In this document: piece by piece, positions 24,065 to 34,220 of the stretch
How positions within the stretch are numbered: position 1 is the stretch's first letter
Layout: each line of letters begins with the position of its first letter
Origin: Actinoallomurus iriomotensis
GTDB taxonomy: Bacteria; Actinomycetota; Actinomycetes; Streptosporangiales; Streptosporangiaceae
NCBI RefSeq assembly: GCF_030269445.1
Contig: NZ_BSTJ01000003.1
Span: 868,001-932,000 of the forward strand
Length of the DNA: 64,000 nucleotides
Direction: 5' to 3'
The notes under the pieces: model-generated
Database searches by the model: none
Told to the model about the DNA's origin: nothing
The model's input: only the letters and a program-made list of their open reading frames with translations
Translations under genes and position numbers: made by a program

Positions 24065-24307
24065 ATGACCGAAAAAGAGGAGCTCGGCCACGAACCCGAA
24101 ACGACCGACGACCGCCGGTTCGCCCCGGTGACGCGGGGGTCGGACGCCCGCGGCCGTACCGTCCCGCCGGACGAGGAGGGCATGTCCCGGCAGGAGGACG
24201 AGGCGGGTGGTACCGGGGTGCCGGGAGTGGATGTGGGCCATCCCGACGCACTGCCGCCCGACGAGGAGGGCGTACGCGAGGCGGAGGAGCACGACGACAC
24301 CCGGTGA
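24065..24307 (+). CDS. small acidic hypothetical protein
   Basis: The 80-residue, highly charged protein has two copies of PPDEEG (VPPDEEGMSRQED and LPPDEEGVREAEE) and looks disordered. No family is recognised. GGGTAGG (24049) lies 12 nt before the ATG and resembles a SigB-type -10, which would make the transcript nearly leaderless. It is divergent from the SRPBCC gene. Codon use fits the genome, supporting a real gene, but this is weak evidence. Confidence 0.5.
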   Translation: MTEKEELGHEPETTDDRRFAPVTRGSDARGRTVPPDEEGMSRQEDEAGGTGVPGVDVGHPDALPPDEEGVREAEEHDDTR

Positions 24308-24441
24308 GCGGACGGTCGGCCGATGGTTGCCGTACGTGAATTTCTCGAAATCGGAATGATCGGCTTTTTCGCGGGTAGCGCGGATCCTCGGCCGGTCGAC
24401 GGTGTCGCGACCGGCGTCTCCTCGGCGAAAAGGTGGTGGCC

Positions 24442-24768
24442 ATGGTGGCTCGTCGGCAGGAAACCGAGTCGGTGGAGGACGTTCGCTCCCGGTTGCTGGC
24501 GCGGTTTCCGGAGGACGCCGCCGAGGTGAACCGGCAGTTCAACCTCGCGGTCGCGTGCGCCGACCACCTCGGTGTCCGGCTGACCCCGCCGATGCTGGAG
24601 AACCTCGTCGTCGAACGCCTCCAGGCCAAGGCCGCCGCCCGGCCGCCCCGCATCTCGCCGGCCGTGCCGCTCGTGTGCCGTCGCCCGCGGAGCGGTGACA
24701 CCGAGTCCCGGCGCCCGGGTAGCACCTGGGGAGGGAAGCGAACAACGTCGTCCACGGGGGATTCCTGA
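24442..24768 (+). CDS. hypothetical protein (helical N-terminal half)
   Basis: The product is about 108 residues. The first ~65 residues look like a three-helix unit: ESVEDVRSRLLARFPEDAAE, VNRQFNLAVACADHLGVRL, PPMLENLVVERLQAKAAA. The rest is basic and low-complexity. The ATG at 24442 follows AAAGGTGG. Its stop overlaps the next ATG (TGATG), so it is translationally coupled to the membrane protein. GGGTAGC upstream at 24373 may belong to its promoter. The function is unknown. Confidence 0.55.
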   Translation: MVARRQETESVEDVRSRLLARFPEDAAEVNRQFNLAVACADHLGVRLTPPMLENLVVERLQAKAAARPPRISPAVPLVCRRPRSGDTESRRPGSTWGGKRTTSSTGDS

Positions 24769-25256
24769 TGAAAGACCACCTGATCGCGGGGCTGCTGGCC
24801 GGGGCGGCCGGTACGACGGCGCTGAACGCCGTCACGTACGTCGACATGGCGGTGCGCGGGCGGGGCGCCAGCGGCATACCGGAGCAGCTGGCCGGCCGCG
24901 CCACGGACGCCGCCGGCCTGGACCTCGGCGACGAGGAGACCGCCGAGAACCGCCGGCAGGGGCTCGCGGGCCTGCTGGGCATCGCCACCGGCGTAGGGGT
25001 GAGCGCCGCGTACGGCCTGCTGGACGGTCTGGTCGGCGACCCCCGATCCTCGGTGGGCGAGGTCGCGGCGAGCGCGGTGGCCCTGGGAGTCGTGGCGGCC
25101 CTCGCCAGCGACACCCCCGCCGCCGCCGCGGGCCTGACCGATCCGCGCGACTGGCCGGCCTCGTCCTGGATCTCCGACGCGGTGCCGCACCTGGCCTACG
25201 GCGCGGTCGCCGCGATCACCTACGACCGCCTGATCCGGCGCCGGTACTCCTGTTGA
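24768..25256 (+). CDS. hypothetical membrane protein
   Basis: The 162-residue protein has three to four hydrophobic stretches: HLIAGLLAGAAGTTALNAVT, GLLGIATGVGVSAAYGLLDG, ASAVALGVVAALASDTPAAA and LAYGAVAAITYDRL. Similar Gly/Ala-rich membrane proteins are common in actinomycetes and have no known role. The ATG overlaps the preceding stop and its own TGA is 1 nt before the Fpg GTG, so the three genes form one operon. Confidence 0.7.
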   Translation: MKDHLIAGLLAGAAGTTALNAVTYVDMAVRGRGASGIPEQLAGRATDAAGLDLGDEETAENRRQGLAGLLGIATGVGVSAAYGLLDGLVGDPRSSVGEVAASAVALGVVAALASDTPAAAAGLTDPRDWPASSWISDAVPHLAYGAVAAITYDRLIRRRYSC

Positions 25257-25257
25257 C

Positions 25258-26049
25258 GTGCCCGAACTGCCGGACGTCGAGGGCTTCCGCCGCGTCGTCG
25301 CCGACCACGGCACCGGCCGGCGGATCACCTCTGTGCGGGTGGACGACCCGCAGGTGCTGCGCGGCGTCGACCCGGAGAAACTGGCCGGAACGCTGATCGG
25401 ACTCTCCCTCGGCGAGCCCGAACGCCACGGCAAGTGGCTGGCGGTACCCCTGTCCGGCGACCCGGTGCTGCTGCTCCACTTCGGCATGACCGGCGCGATG
25501 GTGTGGGACGACGGCACGTCACCGGCGCACGCCCACGACCGGGTGACCTTCGTCCTGCCCGACGGCGAACTCCGCTTCCGCGACATGCGCAAACTGCGCG
25601 GCATCTGGCTCGCCGCGGACCGACCGGACGCCGACCGCCTTCTCGCGCCACTCGGCCCGGACGCCCTGACGGTCGGCCGCGAGGAGTTCGCTTCGGCCGT
25701 GCGAACCCGCCGCCGGGTCAAGGCGACGCTGATGGACCAGTCGGCCCTCGCCGGCCTGGGCAACCTGCTGACGGACGAGATCTGCTGGCGAGCAGGCGTC
25801 CATCCCCGCCGGAGCGGCGACGACCTGAGCGAGGAGGAACTCGCCACACTCCACCGCGCGATGCGCCGCGTCCTGCGGGGAGCGATCCCGACGGGCCGCG
25901 TCCCCGGCCGCCGCACGTGGCTGACCGGCCGCCGGGAGGACCCGGACCCGACATGCCCCCGCTGCGGCACGCGGCTGTCACGCGGCCGCGTCGCCGGCCG
26001 CACCACCGTGTGGTGCCCCCACTGCCAGCCGGAGGCGGAGTCTCGCTGA
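25258..26049 (+). CDS. Fpg/Nei-family DNA glycosylase
   Basis: The 263-residue protein begins (M)PELPDVEGFRRVV, the Fpg/Nei start in which Pro2 is the Schiff-base nucleophile and Glu3 the acid. It has a conserved Lys in ERHGKWLAVPL, the helix-two-turn-helix QSALAGLGNLLTDEICWRAG, and a C-terminal zinc finger CPRCGTRLSR ... CPHCQ. Such enzymes excise oxidised bases and nick DNA. It is somewhat shorter than canonical MutM and closer to actinobacterial Fpg/Nei homologues. The GTG start lies 1 nt after the preceding stop. Confidence 0.9.
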   Translation: MPELPDVEGFRRVVADHGTGRRITSVRVDDPQVLRGVDPEKLAGTLIGLSLGEPERHGKWLAVPLSGDPVLLLHFGMTGAMVWDDGTSPAHAHDRVTFVLPDGELRFRDMRKLRGIWLAADRPDADRLLAPLGPDALTVGREEFASAVRTRRRVKATLMDQSALAGLGNLLTDEICWRAGVHPRRSGDDLSEEELATLHRAMRRVLRGAIPTGRVPGRRTWLTGRREDPDPTCPRCGTRLSRGRVAGRTTVWCPHCQPEAESR

Positions 26050-26057
26050 GGGGCACC

Positions 26058-26200
26058 TCCGGACATGCCCCGCCCGCCTCCGGACACGCCCCGCCCGCCT
26101 CCGGACACGCCCCGCCCGCCTCGGGGGGCTCACCCCAATCTCAGTGTCCAGGGGGCGCGCCTGCTCGGACAAGGTGCGCGTCTCGGCTGTGGATGACTCC
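26058..26200. repeat. dispersed element copy C (inverted) with 21-bp tandem array
   Basis: On the minus strand TCATCCACAG (26195-26200 core) is followed 37 nt later by TGGACACTGAG, then ATTGGGGTGAGCCCCCC, then three 21-bp units (26100-26120, 26079-26099, 26058-26078; GGCGGGCGGGGCGTGTCCGG type). This repeats the plan of copies A and B. It occupies most of the gap between fpg and the membrane kinase. The first unit differs by one base (catg for cacg). Confidence 0.65.
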
Positions 26201-26364
26201 CGGCCGCTCCGGTCGAGATCCGCTCACGCGGGTTCTTCCGGAAGATCGTCGCTCTCCCGAATCATTCGCACCTTTGACGACGTTCCGCTTGCGGATGACT
26301 GCGGGGAGTAGCACCATCGAGAGTCCCCAAACCTCCGAGATCGATGCGGTCGAAAGAGGCGTAT

Positions 26365-27663
26365 GTGAAGACACCAGCGCTATTCCATGCTTTTCGGAAC
26401 GACATTCTCCCCGCTGGCGCGCAGTTGCTGCAGGCAGAGGACCCGGTCGCGATCGGTGGTCACCGGCTGGCCGGGCGGCTCCGGTCCGGTGGTGCCGGGC
26501 TCGTCTACGTGGCGCACGGGCGTGGCTCCGGGCTCGTGACGGTCAAGACGGCCCATCCGGGCGCCGCCGCCGAGCCCGAACCGGTCCGTGCGCGGCTGCG
26601 CGCCGAGGTCGCGTGCGCGCGGCGGCTGCCCTCCTCCTGCTCGGTACGGCTACTCGACGACGGCACGGACCACACCCCGCCGTACGTCGTCAGCGAGCAC
26701 CTCGACGGTCCCTCGCTCGAGCGGATCATCGACGCCAAGGGTCCGCTGGCGCCCGCGCCGATCACCGCGCTCGCCACCGATCTCGCCCAGGCCCTCGCCG
26801 CCGTGCACGCCGCCGGGGTCATGCACGGCGACCTGGCGCCCGGCAACGTGCTGTTCACCAAAAACGGCCTGCGCATCCTCGACTTCGGCGTCGCCGAGCA
26901 CATCCCGGGCGATCCGGCCGAGATCGGCGCGGTCGCCGACAACCCCGGATGGCTGGCGCCGGAGCTGCTCACCGACGGCACGCCCGGCCCCGCGTGCGAC
27001 ATCTTCGGCTGGGGCTGCCTCGTCGCGTACGCCGCCACCGGCCAGAGCCCCTATCGGGAGACCGCGGCCGGCGCGCCCGCCCGGTTCCGGCCCGTCGACA
27101 CCAGCGCCCTCCGGCAGCCGCTCCGCGACCTGGTCGAAGCGGCGGTCGCCGAGGACCCGGCCCTCCGCCCGTCAGCCGCCGACCTCGTCGTCCGGCTCGC
27201 CGCGCACGCCGAGCCGGACGATCTTCCGGTCCTGGCCGCGTCGGCGCAGCCTGTGGTCACGGCTCCTACGGTCGTGACCCACGACGTACGGCCCCCGCGC
27301 CCCGGACGGGCACGCGCCCTCGTGTCGGCGCTGCTCGTCCTCGTCGCGGTCCTCATCGCGGCACCCACGTCGACCGAGCGGCCGGCCGCACCGCCGCCCC
27401 GCCCCAAGAGCCCTGCCGCGCCGCCCGCGAAACCCCGTCCCCGGCACTCCTCCAACGCCGCCGCGATGGCCCTGTACGGCCGTCCGCCCACGACCGCACG
27501 GCGCCCCCGGCCCGCCCCGCACCGGCCGGCCCAGCACCCTCCCGGCGGCACCCTCTGGATGACCTGCTCCAGCAACCGCCCCGGCTGGTGCACGATGTCC
27601 GACGCTCCGGACGCCTCTCCCCCGTCGTCCGGCTGGCGGTTCACCTGGGGCGCGGGCGGCTGA
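26365..27663 (+). CDS. membrane Ser/Thr-kinase-like protein with altered catalytic loop
   Basis: The product is about 432 residues. The kinase domain spans ~30-285: glycine loop RLRSGGAGLVYVAHG, VTVKTA (Lys), catalytic loop MHGDLAPGNVLF (~154) and DFG (~172). The HRDxKxxN loop is HGDLAPGN here: Arg is Gly, as in many actinobacterial kinases, but the catalytic Lys is Ala. A transmembrane helix (ALVSALLVLVAVLIAA, ~320) leads to a Pro/Arg-rich outer part with a cysteine pair (MTCSSNRPGWCTM). The start is GTG 26365 after GAAAGAGG; ATG 26344 is possible. It may be a weak kinase or pseudokinase. Confidence 0.82.
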   Translation: MKTPALFHAFRNDILPAGAQLLQAEDPVAIGGHRLAGRLRSGGAGLVYVAHGRGSGLVTVKTAHPGAAAEPEPVRARLRAEVACARRLPSSCSVRLLDDGTDHTPPYVVSEHLDGPSLERIIDAKGPLAPAPITALATDLAQALAAVHAAGVMHGDLAPGNVLFTKNGLRILDFGVAEHIPGDPAEIGAVADNPGWLAPELLTDGTPGPACDIFGWGCLVAYAATGQSPYRETAAGAPARFRPVDTSALRQPLRDLVEAAVAEDPALRPSAADLVVRLAAHAEPDDLPVLAASAQPVVTAPTVVTHDVRPPRPGRARALVSALLVLVAVLIAAPTSTERPAAPPPRPKSPAAPPAKPRPRHSSNAAAMALYGRPPTTARRPRPAPHRPAQHPPGGTLWMTCSSNRPGWCTMSDAPDASPPSSGWRFTWGAGG

Positions 27664-27792
27664 TCCCGGACGGCCTCTGCGGAGGTCCTCTTCACGGTTT
27701 CGGCGGGTCCGCGCCGGGGAGCCGCATCGGACGCCCGGCATGGGGCAGGGTCTCTGGGGTAGCGCGGGCCGGGAGCACGAGAGGAGAGGATC

Positions 27793-28302
27793 ATGAACAC
27801 CGTGACCGACGCCGTCCGGGACCAGCGGCGTGAGTACAGCCAGGGTGAGGACCGCCCGCTCGGTTCGTACGCGGCGACGCTCGCCGTCTACGGCCTGACC
27901 GCCGGCGGCGCCGCGGTGGCGGCGCGGTTGACCGGACGGCGGCCGCCCGACCTCGGTCTCCGGGACGTCGTGCTGATGGCGATCACCACGCACCGGGTCT
28001 CGCGCACCCTCGCCAAGGACCCGGTCACCAGCCCGCTCCGTGCGCCGTTCACCCGCTACGAGGGTGTGTCGGGCCCGTCGGAGCTGAAGGAAGAGGTCCG
28101 CGGCGCCGGCGTGCGGCACGCGGTGGGCGAGCTCATCTCATGCCCGTTCTGCATGGGCCAGTGGGTCGCGACCGCGTACGCCGCGGGCATGGTGTTCGCC
28201 CCGCGTACGACGCGGTTCGCCGGCGCCACGATCACCGCGGTCGCGGTGGCGGACTGGCTGCAGCTCGCCTACGCCAAGCTGCAACAGTCGGCCGAGGGCT
28301 GA
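27793..28302 (+). CDS. DUF1360 domain protein
   Basis: The 169-residue protein has the DUF1360 features LRDVVLMAITTHRVSRTLAK, DPVTSPLRAPFTRYEG and ELISCPFCMGQWVA, with membrane segments after the CPFC motif. DUF1360 proteins are small membrane proteins of unknown role, sometimes linked to sporulation or stress. The ATG follows GAGAGGAGAGGATC. CTGGGGTAGCG (GGGTA 27757-27761) 32 nt upstream suggests a SigB-type -10 without a good -35. Confidence 0.85.
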   Translation: MNTVTDAVRDQRREYSQGEDRPLGSYAATLAVYGLTAGGAAVAARLTGRRPPDLGLRDVVLMAITTHRVSRTLAKDPVTSPLRAPFTRYEGVSGPSELKEEVRGAGVRHAVGELISCPFCMGQWVATAYAAGMVFAPRTTRFAGATITAVAVADWLQLAYAKLQQSAEG

Positions 28303-28390
28303 CCGGCCGCGCAGACCAAGCTCCAGCAGCCGGTCAGCCGGACACGCGGCAACCCCTCACGTACGCCCCCGGCTGCGGCGGCCGGGCCGA

Positions 28391-29224
28391 TCAACCCGCG
28401 CCAGGCAGGCGGACGTGCAGTACGCCCTCTCGTACCTCCGTCTCGAAGACCGGCTGCGGGGCGGTGGCCGGGCCGCGGGCGACCGAGCCGTCGGAGAGCC
28501 GGAACGTGCTGCCGTGCCACGGGCACGTCACGCACCCGTCGTTCACCTCGCCGTCGGACAGCGGCCCGGACAGGTGGCTGCACTGGTCGGCCAGCACGTC
28601 GACGTCACCGCCCCGCCGCACCACCAGCAGCGGAACCTCGCCGAGCATCCTGCGCACCGGGCTCCCGTCTGGGAGATCGTCGAGCCTGCCCAGCTCATGC
28701 CAGCCGGGCTCCACCAGATGCGGCACCGACTCGGCGTGATTGGCCCCTCCGGCCTGGTGGAAGGACAGATGGCCGCCGAGCAGCGCACCGACGCTCGCCA
28801 CGCCGAGGCCCGCGTACCGCAGCGCCCGGCGGCGCGCGGGCGTACGAGCGAGCAGGGACGCTCCGTACAGGCCGATCGCGGTGCCGTTCGCCAACGCGTG
28901 GACGACACCGACCCGCATCTGCTGCTCGTGCTGTTCGGACCAGTCGGCCGTGCCGGCCAGTACGGCGGGCGCCGAGACCAGCAGCCCGAACGCGGCCAGC
29001 CGCCGGGCCCCGTCGTCGCCGCCGCGCCACAGGTCGAGCACCCCGGCGGACAGCCAGGCCCCCACGGACGCCTGGACCAGCATCGGGTGGACCGGATGCC
29101 CCAGCCAGGTGCCGTGCAGAGCGTCACGCACCGGCCCGGGCCGCAGCCGCCGCGCGACCTTCTGCGTCGGCTCCACCACACGATCGAGGACCTCGGCGGT
29201 CTCCAGCTTGTTGAGTATCTCCAT
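28391..29224 (-). CDS. Rieske (2Fe-2S) protein with N-terminal DUF2231 membrane domain
   Basis: The 277-residue protein joins a DUF2231-type membrane part (GTWLGHPVHPMLVQASVGAW, then four hydrophobic helices to ~170) to a C-terminal Rieske domain with ligands CSHLSG (~214) and CPWHGSTF (~234). The Rieske cluster carries electrons, and DUF2231 may bind a haem or quinone (inference). The combination is common in actinobacteria as an uncharacterised membrane electron carrier. The ATG at 29224 follows GGGGGAAG. It is divergent from alditol oxidase. Confidence 0.88.
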   Translation of the reverse strand: MEILNKLETAEVLDRVVEPTQKVARRLRPGPVRDALHGTWLGHPVHPMLVQASVGAWLSAGVLDLWRGGDDGARRLAAFGLLVSAPAVLAGTADWSEQHEQQMRVGVVHALANGTAIGLYGASLLARTPARRRALRYAGLGVASVGALLGGHLSFHQAGGANHAESVPHLVEPGWHELGRLDDLPDGSPVRRMLGEVPLLVVRRGGDVDVLADQCSHLSGPLSDGEVNDGCVTCPWHGSTFRLSDGSVARGPATAPQPVFETEVREGVLHVRLPGAG

Positions 29225-29323
29225 GTGAGCCCGCTTCCCCCACGGCCGTGATCGAAGCATGGAACCCGCACGGGCCCGCGGCGTGCCGTCCGCTCACCGA
29301 TACCTTGCCCTGGAAGCGAATGA

Positions 29324-30592
<1,269 letters not shown>

Positions 30593-30606
30593 GAGCCGGT
30601 GGCGGC

Positions 30607-31242
30607 CTACCCCACCACCACCACCACCGTCGGCGGCAGCCGGACCGCCGGGGGCAGCGGCGAGGTGACCGGCTCGGCCTGGAAGGCCTGGATCAGCAGC
30701 GCGGCGAAGCGCCGCGACGCGGCCACCGCGACGGCCGGCGAGGTGGCCCGGATGCCGCCGTGGGCCATGAGCACCAGGATCAGGTCGTCCAGGACGAAGT
30801 CCGGGCGCAGCCGGCCGGCCGCCTTGGCCCGGCGGGCGAGCTCGGCGACCTTGCCCAGTGTCCGCTCCCGGTCCGCGGCGAAGTCGACCGCGTGCGGGAA
30901 GGCCGCGAGGAACGCCGAGGTGAAACCCCGGTCCCGTGCGTGCATCTCACAGACCTTCTCGATCACTCGGCAGAAGCCGCGCCACGGGTCCGGGTCGGCG
31001 AGTCCCTCGTCGACGACGGCGGTGCAGGTCGCCATCTGTTCGGTGAAGGCCTCGGTGACCAGCGCCGCCTTGGTCGGGAAGTGCCGGTAAAGGGTGGCCG
31101 GGCCGACCTCGGCGCGGCGTGCGATCTCGCGCATCGGCACGTCCAGGCCCTCGGCGGCGAACGTCGCGCCGGCCACGGCGAGGATGCGCTCGCGGTTGTC
31201 CCGGGCGTCGGAGCGCAGGGAGGGAGACGAACGGCCCGTCAC
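30607..31242 (-). CDS. TetR-family transcriptional regulator
   Basis: The ~211-residue protein has an N-terminal helix-turn-helix: RILAVAGATFAAEGLDVPMR, EIARRAEVGPATLYRHFPTK. The C-terminal domain (FTEQMATCTAVVDEGLADPD, GFCRVIEKVCEMHARDRGFT) is of the TetR_C_33/SbtR-like type. No ATG is available; GTG 31242 follows GGGTGAGAG and GTG 31251 is the alternative. It is convergent with alditol oxidase and 62 bp from the monooxygenase gene on the same strand, so that small enzyme may be its partner. No operator was spotted. Confidence 0.88.
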   Translation of the reverse strand: MTGRSSPSLRSDARDNRERILAVAGATFAAEGLDVPMREIARRAEVGPATLYRHFPTKAALVTEAFTEQMATCTAVVDEGLADPDPWRGFCRVIEKVCEMHARDRGFTSAFLAAFPHAVDFAADRERTLGKVAELARRAKAAGRLRPDFVLDDLILVLMAHGGIRATSPAVAVAASRRFAALLIQAFQAEPVTSPLPPAVRLPPTVVVVVG

Positions 31243-31304
31243 GGCTCTCACCCTAGCCAACCGGACGGGGCGTTCCGATAACGTCCGGCGCCGCGGACCG
31301 TGGG

Positions 31305-31631
31305 TCACTTCGGGAGGGCCATCTCCCCCAGCTCGGACCAGTCGTCCTGCGGCACCGTGGCGTTCACGATGCGCGGGGTCTCGGCCAGGTGCGGCGGCAG
31401 GGTCCGCTGCGCGGCCTTGAAGTGGTCGGACTGGACGTGAGCCGCGCCCGCCTCGCCGTCACGGAACGCCTCGACGAGGACGTACTCGTTCGGGTCGTCG
31501 AGGCTGCGGGACCAGTCGAACCACAGGCAGCCGGGCTCGGCGCGGGTCGCCTCGGTGAATTCGCGGGCGATCTCCGGCCATCGCTCGGCGTCCTCGGGCC
31601 GGACCCGGAACTTCGCGGTTATGAAGATCAT
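31305..31631 (-). CDS. antibiotic-biosynthesis-monooxygenase (ABM/YgiN-like) protein
   Basis: The 108-residue dimeric ferredoxin-like protein starts MIFITAKFRVRPEDAERWPE. It has CLWFDWSRSLDDPNEYVLVE and AHVQSDHFKAAQRTLPPHL, which are typical of putative quinol monooxygenases (YgiN type). These act on quinones or polyaromatics without a metal or cofactor. The ATG follows GAGGGGATCTC. It is upstream of, and probably cotranscribed with, the TetR gene. Confidence 0.88.
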   Translation of the reverse strand: MIFITAKFRVRPEDAERWPEIAREFTEATRAEPGCLWFDWSRSLDDPNEYVLVEAFRDGEAGAAHVQSDHFKAAQRTLPPHLAETPRIVNATVPQDDWSELGEMALPK

Positions 31632-31723
31632 GAGATCCCCTCGGCGCTCGGTTACGCCCCCACGATGCCAGACGGCGTCCGGCCCCACGAAGGGCCGGAA
31701 GGCCCGTGTCTAGGATCAAACAC

Positions 31724-32776
31724 GTGGAATATCGACAGTTGGGACGTTCAGGCCTGAAGGTGTCGGTGCTCACCATGGGCACGATGACCTTCGGCGGCCA
31801 GGGGAACTTCGCCAACGTGGGTGACACGGACGTCGACGAGGCGCGGCGACAGGTCGACATGTGCCTCGAGGCCGGTGTCAACATGATCGACACCGCCGAC
31901 GTGTACTCGACCGGCCGTTCGGAGGAGATCGTCGGCGAGGCGGTCAAGGGACGCCGGGACGACGTGCTGCTCGCCACCAAGGTCCGGATGCCGATGGGAC
32001 CCGGCCCCAACGACGCGGGCCTGTCCCGTCACCACATCGTGTCCGGCTGCGAGGCCAGCCTGCGGCGGCTCGGCACGGACCACATCGACCTGTACCAGGT
32101 GCACGAGTGGGACGGCGTCACCCCGCTGGAGGAGACCCTGGAGGCGCTGGACTCGCTGGTCACCTCCGGCAAGGTCCGGTACGTCGGCGCGTCCAACTAC
32201 ACCGGCTGGCAGCTGATGAAGGCGCTCGGCACCGCCGACCGCCTGGGCTACCAGCGGTTCGTCAGCCAGCAGATCTTCTACTCGCCGCAGGCGCGCGAGG
32301 CGGAGTACGAGCTGATCCCCGCCGCGATCGACCAGGGGCTGGGCGTGCTCGTGTGGAGCCCTCTCGCCGGCGGCCTGATGTCGGGCAAGTACCGGCGTGG
32401 CCGTACGGCGCCGGAGGGATCGCGGCAGCTCACCGACTGGAACGAGCCGCCGGTCCGCGACGAGGACAAGCTGTACGACACGGTCGACGTGCTCGTCGAC
32501 ATCGCCGAGGGGCACGGCGTCTCCGCCGCGCAGGTCACGCTGGCGTACCTGCTCGGCCGCCCCGCCGTGACGTCACTGGTCATCGGCGCGCGTACCGGCG
32601 AGCAGCTCGCCGACAACCTCGCCGCCGTGGACCTGACGCTCACCGAGGACGAACGCGCCCGGCTCGACAAGGTCAGCGAGCTGCCGCTGATCTACCCGTA
32701 CTGGCACCAGGTCGCGACCGCGCAGGACCGCCTGTCCCCCGCCGACCTGTCCCTGCTCGGGCCGTATCTGGACTAG
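31724..32776 (+). CDS. aldo/keto reductase
   Basis: The 350-residue TIM-barrel NADPH reductase has VEYRQLGRSGLKVSVLTMGT, the catalytic Asp-Tyr pair in NMIDTADVYSTGRSEEIVGE, a Lys in LLATKVRM and His in DLYQVHEWDG. The C-terminal cofactor segment is SLVIGARTGEQLADNL. It belongs to the YajO/AKR11-like group. The start is GTG 31724: TAGGAT (31710-31715) lies 8 nt upstream with no room for a leader, so a leaderless mRNA is likely. The substrate is unknown. Confidence 0.9.
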   Translation: MEYRQLGRSGLKVSVLTMGTMTFGGQGNFANVGDTDVDEARRQVDMCLEAGVNMIDTADVYSTGRSEEIVGEAVKGRRDDVLLATKVRMPMGPGPNDAGLSRHHIVSGCEASLRRLGTDHIDLYQVHEWDGVTPLEETLEALDSLVTSGKVRYVGASNYTGWQLMKALGTADRLGYQRFVSQQIFYSPQAREAEYELIPAAIDQGLGVLVWSPLAGGLMSGKYRRGRTAPEGSRQLTDWNEPPVRDEDKLYDTVDVLVDIAEGHGVSAAQVTLAYLLGRPAVTSLVIGARTGEQLADNLAAVDLTLTEDERARLDKVSELPLIYPYWHQVATAQDRLSPADLSLLGPYLD

Positions 32777-32785
32777 GGCCTCGGG

Positions 32786-33025
32786 TCAGTGGAACTGGGG
32801 CACGATCAGGTAGATCCCGTACGCCGCGATGGCGGCGCAGGCGAGGAAGCACAGACCGGCGGCGACCGTGCCGAGGGCGCCGGCGCCCGCCGGGGCGTCC
32901 GTCTCGGCGGCCCGCGGCCGCACCGATGCGGCGAGCACGCCGACCGCGAAGATCACCACGATCGCGACGCCCACGCCGAGGCTGACCAGCGCGACCTCGC
33001 CGAGCGCGCTCCACTTGACGTCCAT
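32786..33025 (-). CDS. small membrane protein in phosphate-transporter operon
   Basis: The 79-residue protein has two transmembrane helices (EVALVSLGVGVAIVVIFAVG and GLCFLACAAIAAYGIYLIV) separated by a short Ala/Arg linker. Similar small proteins commonly follow Pit-type transporters in actinomycetes. It starts 10 nt after the pit stop and so shares its mRNA. An accessory role in phosphate transport is inferred from position only. Confidence 0.78.
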   Translation of the reverse strand: MDVKWSALGEVALVSLGVGVAIVVIFAVGVLAASVRPRAAETDAPAGAGALGTVAAGLCFLACAAIAAYGIYLIVPQFH

Positions 33026-33035
33026 CCGGTCCCCC

Positions 33036-34172
33036 TCAGGCGGCGGTCGTCGCCGGTACGACCGGCGCGGTCGGCTGGTCGTTGACGTTGCCCGCGGTGA
33101 CCGGGTCGCGCCGCGAGATCGTGTAGATCGCGACGGCGACGGCCACGGCGGCCAGGCAGATCACCACGATCCCGGCCGTGCCCTGCTTGGCCACGGCCGC
33201 CGAGACGCCGCCGACCACGGCGGCGGCCGGAAGCGTGAAGACCCACGCCAGCGCCATCCGCCCGGCCACGCCCCAGCGCACCTCGGCGAGCCGCCGGCCG
33301 ATGCCGGCGCCGAGGATGCCGCCGGAGCACACCTGTGTGGTGGACAGCGCGAAGCCCAGGTGGGACGAGGCCAGGATCACCGTCGTCGAGGCGGTCTCGG
33401 CCGCGAACCCCTGCGGTGACTGGATGTCGGCCAGTCCGTTGCCCATCGTCCGGATGATCCGCCAGCCGCCCGCGTACGTGCCGAGCGCGATGGCCGTGCC
33501 CGCGAGCAGGACCACCCACCACGGCGGGCCGGAGCCGTGCGAGAGGATGCCGGCCGAGATCAGCGTGAGGGTGATGACGCCCATCGTCTTCTGCGCGTCG
33601 TTGGTCCCGTGCGCCAGCGAGACCAGCGACGCGGAGGCCACCTGCCCGAACCGGAACCCGCGCGTGACCTCCCGCTCACGTCCCCGGCGCGTGATCACGT
33701 ACGCCAGGTAGGTCGCGACCATCGCCACGACGCCGGCGACGACCGGCGAGGCGACGGCGGGGATGAGGATCTTCTCGGTGACCTCGGTGAAGTGGACGCC
33801 CTTCACGCCGGCGCCGACCCAGACCGCTCCGATCAGCCCGCCGAACAGCGCGTGGGACGAACTCGACGGCAGACCGAACAGCCAGGTCAGCAGGTTCCAC
33901 ACGATCGCTCCCACCAGTCCGGCGAAGATCATCCAGGGGGTGACGAGCGTGTCGTCGACGATGCCACCCGAGATCGTCTTGGCCACCTCGGTGGACAGGA
34001 ACGCACCGACCAGGTTGAGCGCTCCGGAGATCGCCACGGCGACCCGGGGCGGCAGCGCGCCGGTCGCGACCGAGGTCGCCATCGCGTTGGCGGTGTCGTG
34101 GAACCCGTTGGTGAAGTCGAAGGCCAGGGCCGCGATGACCACGACCAGGACCAGGAAAGACCAGTGACCCAT
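33036..34172 (-). CDS. pit: low-affinity inorganic phosphate transporter (Pit/PHO-4 family)
   Basis: The 378-residue, ~10-helix transporter has both PHO-4 signatures: FDFTNGFHDTANAMATSVAT at the N-terminus and SLAHGTNDAQKTMGVITL in the second half. LFGLPSSSSHALFGGLIGA lies between them. Pit proteins import metal-phosphate with protons. The ATG at 34172 follows GGGAGG. The upstream region holds an 11-bp-phased TTCAC direct repeat matching a PhoP (PHO) box, so phosphate control by PhoRP is likely. Confidence 0.93.
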   Translation of the reverse strand: MGHWSFLVLVVVIAALAFDFTNGFHDTANAMATSVATGALPPRVAVAISGALNLVGAFLSTEVAKTISGGIVDDTLVTPWMIFAGLVGAIVWNLLTWLFGLPSSSSHALFGGLIGAVWVGAGVKGVHFTEVTEKILIPAVASPVVAGVVAMVATYLAYVITRRGREREVTRGFRFGQVASASLVSLAHGTNDAQKTMGVITLTLISAGILSHGSGPPWWVVLLAGTAIALGTYAGGWRIIRTMGNGLADIQSPQGFAAETASTTVILASSHLGFALSTTQVCSGGILGAGIGRRLAEVRWGVAGRMALAWVFTLPAAAVVGGVSAAVAKQGTAGIVVICLAAVAVAVAIYTISRRDPVTAGNVNDQPTAPVVPATTAA

Positions 34173-34220
34173 CAGGGCTTACCTCCCTGTGACCGCACTG
34201 CCGCCCACCGTAGACGCGAG

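Noticed and set aside
22482-24068. 528-codon plus-strand frame across WhiB, membrane and SRPBCC genes
   Set aside because: High-GC antisense frame spanning three genes with good ribosome sites on the minus strand.
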